A DNA stretch of 7,008 nt from NCBI GenBank assembly GCA_028867845.1, contig JAGWFU010000026.1:1-7008 (forward strand). Direction: 5' to 3'. A program made the translations under genes and the position numbers. The notes under the pieces were generated by a model, which was not told the origin of the DNA, did no database searches, and was given only the letters and a program-made list of their open reading frames with translations. Position 1 is the stretch's first letter; each line of letters starts with the position of its first letter. Below are positions 4,376 through 7,008 of the stretch, in pieces. Source of the stretch: Microcaldota archaeon (GTDB lineage: Archaea; Micrarchaeota; Micrarchaeia; Micrarchaeales; Micrarchaeaceae).

Positions 4376-5671
4376 TCACATTAGCTTCGGGAATCGCTTC
4401 TTGAAGTTTCTGTCATTCTTGAGCATGTCAAACGTCTTCTTCATCTTGTTGAACTCTGTGACCATCTGGTGGACGTCCTTCTCGGTGGTGCCGCTGCCCT
4501 TTGCGATCCTGCTTATCCTGGCAGACTGGTGTAGCAGCCTATCGTTCTTGCGCTCCTCTGCCGTCATCGACGATATTATCACCTTGTACTTGTTGAGCTT
4601 CTCCTCCCCCTGCTGCACTAGCTCCTTGGGCATGTCGGGCGCGCCCAGCATGCCGAATATGTTCTTCAGGGGGCCCATCTTGCCCATGGCCTTAAGCTGG
4701 GCGTAGAATGCCTCGAAGTTGAGGTTCTCGATGTTGGCGTCCGCGTCCGTAAGGTTGGCCTCCTTGACAGCCTCCTGAACATGCTCCAGTAGCGCGCCGA
4801 TGTCGGGTATCCCGAGCAGCGCGCCGATGAACCTCTTGGAGTCGAATGGCTCGATGTTGCTGAGCTTCTCTCCAGTGCCTATGAACAGTACGGGAGCCTT
4901 TGCCGCATTGGAAGCGCTTAGCGCGCCGCCCCCCTTTCCGGAACCGTCCATCTTCGTGACCACGACCCCCGATATCTGCGTGACCTTGTTGAACTCAGTG
5001 GCCTGCTTGCCCGCTATCTGGCCTACGTCGGCACTGACCACCAGTATCCCCCCGTCCGGCCTGAACTCCTTTGTCACTGCTGCGAGCTCCCTTATCAGCT
5101 CGTCGTCTAGCGCGTTCCTTCCGCTCGTGTCGCAGATTATTACCTGCTTGTCCTTGAACTTCTCGTTGGCCTGCCTTACTATCTTAGCCGCGTCGCTCTC
5201 ACCCCTTATGCCGAAGAACGAGACGTTGGCCGTCTTCGCAAGTGTCTCTAGCTGTGTGTATGCTGCAGGCCTCGACACGTCGCAGCATATCAGCGCGGCG
5301 CTGAGTCCCCTGTCCTGATAGAACTTAGCCAGCTTTGCCGCGGTGGTGGTCTTTCCAGAGCCGTACAGGCCCATCAGTATTATCCTCTGCCTCTTTATCT
5401 CCGGCGTATATGATGCGCCCACAAGGCCCACAAGGCCCTCGTAGACCATGTTGGTTATGTAGTCCTTGGGCGAGACTCCGGGAGGAGGCGACACCTTGAG
5501 TGCCTTCTCCTCTATCTCCCTGGTGAACTCTAGGACCAAGCTCACCGCTACGTCGGAGCTCAGCAGCGTCTTCTGCAGCTCCTTGGTGAACTCCTTTATC
5601 GTCTTAGCGTCGATTATGGTGGCGTTGGTCAGCTTTGCTATTGCCTGCCTCAGCCCCTCTCCCAGGTCCAT
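4376..5671 (-). CDS. srp54: Signal recognition particle GTPase SRP54
   Basis: This 431-aa protein binds 7S SRP RNA and signal sequences and targets ribosomes to the membrane through its receptor FtsY. Order: N domain (residues 1-90); GTPase with G1 GLYGSGKT (101-108), DVSRPAA (131-137), G3 DTSGR (181-185), G4 TKMD (239-242) followed by GSGKGGGALSA, and GTGEK (265-269); then the M domain (about 318-431) with FYAQLKAMGKMGPLKNIFGM, the KYKVIISSMTAEE helix and the RNA-binding SRIAKGSG motif. Family members usually have DTAGR and TKLDGTAKGGG or TKLDGSAKGGG, so DTSGR and GSGKGGG are mild departures. ATG 5671 (MDLGEGLRQAIAKL) matches the usual N-terminus and length; the frame is open upstream to 5797 but that would overrun the promoter and the divergent gene's start. 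The protein ends FPKLM, a normal short tail. Confidence 0.96.
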   Translation of the reverse strand: MDLGEGLRQAIAKLTNATIIDAKTIKEFTKELQKTLLSSDVAVSLVLEFTREIEEKALKVSPPPGVSPKDYITNMVYEGLVGLVGASYTPEIKRQRIILMGLYGSGKTTTAAKLAKFYQDRGLSAALICCDVSRPAAYTQLETLAKTANVSFFGIRGESDAAKIVRQANEKFKDKQVIICDTSGRNALDDELIRELAAVTKEFRPDGGILVVSADVGQIAGKQATEFNKVTQISGVVVTKMDGSGKGGGALSASNAAKAPVLFIGTGEKLSNIEPFDSKRFIGALLGIPDIGALLEHVQEAVKEANLTDADANIENLNFEAFYAQLKAMGKMGPLKNIFGMLGAPDMPKELVQQGEEKLNKYKVIISSMTAEERKNDRLLHQSARISRIAKGSGTTEKDVHQMVTEFNKMKKTFDMLKNDRNFKKRFPKLM

Positions 5672-5681
5672 AAAACCAGTT

Positions 5682-5714
5682 TTGAGGCGAATCCGCCTCA
5701 AGAGGTATTTAAAT
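5682..5714 (-). promoter_or_regulatory. SRP54 promoter: TATA box plus perfect stem-loop
   Basis: TATTTAAAT (5706-5714) reads ATTTAAATA on the minus strand and is the likely TATA box, predicting transcription from about 5683. Immediately downstream, TTGAGGCG (5682-5689) and CGCCTCAA (5694-5701) form a perfect 8-base inverted repeat with a 4-base loop, ending 10 bases before the SRP54 ATG. In this position it may be an operator covering the initiation region; if transcription begins further upstream it would be a leader hairpin next to the start codon. ATTTAAAT is itself a palindrome and could also serve the divergent gene at 5760. Confidence 0.5.
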
Positions 5715-5759
5715 CTATAATCTAAAATACTTTTGTTAGGGTCGTAAGGGCGGCAAGAT

Positions 5760-6095
5760 ATGAGGATCGTATTGGATAACGATATGAGGGCGCACATAGC
5801 CGCAGCCTACATGAGACTAGACAACATGAAGTTTGTGGCTGACGAGTTAGGTGGGCTTGGCATACAGATATCTGTTGGTGGGATCAATAGCACGCTCAGG
5901 CGCGCCGGCGTGCAAAAGAAGCACCGTAGCCCGCCCACTGATGCTCAGAAAAAGGAGATATTCGATATGAGCAAGACCATGACCTTCAATCAGATCTTAG
6001 AGAAGACCGGATTGCCCGACCATATGGTCAGGAGGGCGATATCAACCGGAAACGACAAGGAGATGGCAAAATTTATTATGCGTAAGAAGGGATAG
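5760..6095 (+). CDS. Small hypothetical protein with two helix-turn-helix-like segments
   Basis: This is a 111-aa basic protein I cannot place in a named family. Residues about 8-50 (MRAHIAAAYMRLDNMKFVADELG, then ISVGGINSTLRRAGV) look like a helix-turn-helix in which the second helix would read DNA. Residues 60-95 contain a second set (DAQKKEIFDMSKTM, FNQILEKTGLPDHMVRRAI) with the same helix-turn-helix rhythm. The C-terminus is Lys-rich (KFIMRKKG). This suggests a small DNA-binding protein or regulator. It diverges from SRP54 across an 88-base gap and precedes the glycosyltransferase gene by 20 bases, so it is probably co-transcribed with the latter. ATG 5760 is the first start in frame; the sequence before it has only a weak purine-rich site. 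Confidence 0.72.
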   Translation: MRIVLDNDMRAHIAAAYMRLDNMKFVADELGGLGIQISVGGINSTLRRAGVQKKHRSPPTDAQKKEIFDMSKTMTFNQILEKTGLPDHMVRRAISTGNDKEMAKFIMRKKG

Positions 6096-6103
6096 CAGCC
6101 CTT

Positions 6104-6111
6104 GGAGGTGA
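6104..6111 (+). promoter_or_regulatory. Strong ribosome-binding site that decides a TTG start
   Basis: GGAGGTGA is a full match to the complement of the archaeal 16S rRNA 3' end and ends 4 bases before TTG 6116. The next in-frame start, ATG 6128, would be 16 bases away, so the TTG is preferred. An in-frame TGA directly before the TTG (6113-6115) excludes anything longer. Confidence 0.75.
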
Positions 6112-6115
6112 GTGA

Positions 6116-7008
6116 TTGAAGCTGGTAATGACGCAGGCAAACCTTACGCTGAAGGGGGGAGCGGAGCGTGTTGTCTTGAAGGTGGCAAAGCACTACGGGG
6201 CAAAGATCTACACTGCAGAATACGACCCGAAGAAGACCTTTGAGGAGTTCAGGGACGTTGATGTTGAGGTGATAGGCAAGGCGGGGATATCGAAGATTCT
6301 GCCCTACGGGAGGGCTACACAGGGACTGAACTACGGCCTGTCGTTCTACAACTTCAAGGTTCCTGACGATTATGACGTGCTCAACGCGCACATAGCGCCC
6401 AGCCATTGGGTCAGGAACAGGAACGAGCGCGTGCTCTGGTATGTTAACACGCCGCTCAGGGACGTCTATGACCTCTACCACTACAGGCTGTCTCTGAAGA
6501 AGATCCACCAGAAGCCGGTGTACATGATAGGCACAAGGGCGATAAAGCTGATAGACCAGTCCGTGGTCAAGAAGATAGAGGGCCTGATAGCAAACAGCAG
6601 GAACGTGCAGTCGAGGATTGAGAGGTACTACGGAAGGCACGACTCCGCAGTACTCGGCGGCGGGATAGACTACAAGGACTACTCCAACAAGGGTGACGAC
6701 AATTATTTCTTCTACGTGTCCAGATTCTCCCCTAACAAGAGGCAGGACTACGCAATAAGCGCCTTTGAGGCCTTCAAGAAGATGGCAAAGAAAAGATGCA
6801 AGCTCGTTGTCGCGGGCGCGGTGTCAAGGGACAGTTTCTACTACGACTACTACCTCAAGGTGGTGGAGATGGCGAAGAGGGTCGGGGGCGTCAAGATAAT
6901 AACGGATCCGAGCGACCGGAGAGTCAGGGAGCTGTATTCGAACTGCACAGCAGCGCTTTACACCCCGATAAACGAGGACTATGGGCTTGTTCCCCTCGAG
7001 GCAATGGC
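6116..7008 (+). CDS. GT4-family glycosyltransferase, N-terminal 297 aa (3' end outside window)
   Basis: This is a nucleotide-sugar-dependent retaining glycosyltransferase of the GT-B fold (group 1), probably cytoplasmic or membrane-associated and acting on a glycolipid, glycan or protein-linked sugar chain. The N-terminal Rossmann half has KGGAERVVLKVAKHYGAKIY near its start, the usual GG(A/G)ER loop, and WYVNTPLRDVYDLY (about 109-121), resembling the HTPPR-YD segment of mannosyltransferase-like members. IEGLIANSRNVQSRIERYYG (about 154-173) ends the first half. The second half has FYVSRFSPNKRQDYAISAFEAF (about 199-220), LVVAGAVSRDS, and finally NEDYGLVPLEAM, the E-x7-E donor-binding motif, near the window edge. 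GGGID replaces the more usual PPVD or NGVD loop. The start is TTG 6116. About 60-90 C-terminal residues are expected beyond the window. The small HTH-like gene lies 20 bases upstream, suggesting co-transcription. The sugar specificity cannot be read from sequence. Confidence 0.9.
   Translation, partial: MKLVMTQANLTLKGGAERVVLKVAKHYGAKIYTAEYDPKKTFEEFRDVDVEVIGKAGISKILPYGRATQGLNYGLSFYNFKVPDDYDVLNAHIAPSHWVRNRNERVLWYVNTPLRDVYDLYHYRLSLKKIHQKPVYMIGTRAIKLIDQSVVKKIEGLIANSRNVQSRIERYYGRHDSAVLGGGIDYKDYSNKGDDNYFFYVSRFSPNKRQDYAISAFEAFKKMAKKRCKLVVAGAVSRDSFYYDYYLKVVEMAKRVGGVKIITDPSDRRVRELYSNCTAALYTPINEDYGLVPLEAM

Noticed and set aside
5672..5797. N-terminal extension of SRP54 by 42 residues
   Set aside because: It would run through the TATA box and stem-loop and overlap the divergent gene's start; the family N-terminus matches the ATG at 5671.
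5990..6640. 216-codon minus-strand frame opposite the glycosyltransferase
   Set aside because: It overlaps the 3' part of the 111-aa gene and the GT4 gene, both supported by domain features or a strong ribosome-binding site; the translation is not protein-like.

Overview
The window reads as a compact archaeal chromosome segment. An archaeal source is indicated by a DRG-type GTPase with a TGS domain, an archaeal-type SRP54, TATA-like boxes about 25-35 bases upstream of several starts (leaderless or nearly leaderless transcripts), and a GGAGGTGA ribosome-binding site. Frequent ATA and AGG codons fit. The small genes, 4-base gene overlaps and several short lineage-type hypothetical proteins suggest a small-genome lineage such as Micrarchaeota or another DPANN group. 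That placement is inference, not shown by the sequence.

Layout. (1) Bases 2-577, plus strand: C-terminal end of a copper-type P1B ATPase. (2) Bases 578-956: a terminator-like hairpin, the remains or unusual form of a small Cys-rich protein gene (697-860) with no in-frame start, and an AT-rich promoter with a tandem 16-base repeat. (3) Bases 957-1767, plus: an ArsR-family repressor overlapping an AHSA1/SRPBCC-domain gene. (4) Bases 1823-2529: a tiny DUF5679-like zinc ribbon on the minus strand, divergent from an unrecognised 156-aa gene. (5) Bases 2526-4114, minus: DRG GTPase, then a winged-helix protein joined by a GTGA start/stop overlap; the latter's stop overlaps that of the convergent 156-aa gene. 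(6) Bases 4115-4375: an intergenic region holding a 21-codon, extremely basic micro-ORF with its own TATA-like box, palindrome, ribosome-binding site and hairpin/T-tract terminator. (7) Bases 4376-5671, minus: SRP54, with a perfect stem-loop just before its start. (8) Bases 5760-7008, plus: a small double-helix-turn-helix-like protein, then a GT4 glycosyltransferase cut by the window end.

Functionally the window mixes housekeeping protein targeting and translation-linked GTPases (SRP54, DRG) with metal handling (copper ATPase, Cys-rich protein), a mobile-looking regulator pair (ArsR-AHSA1) and surface or glycan synthesis (GT4). No defence system, CRISPR array, tRNA, rRNA or insertion sequence is visible. 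The most unusual items are the 21-aa lysine/arginine-rich micro-gene with complete expression signals and the Cys-rich mini-gene beside the copper ATPase whose start has been lost or is non-canonical.
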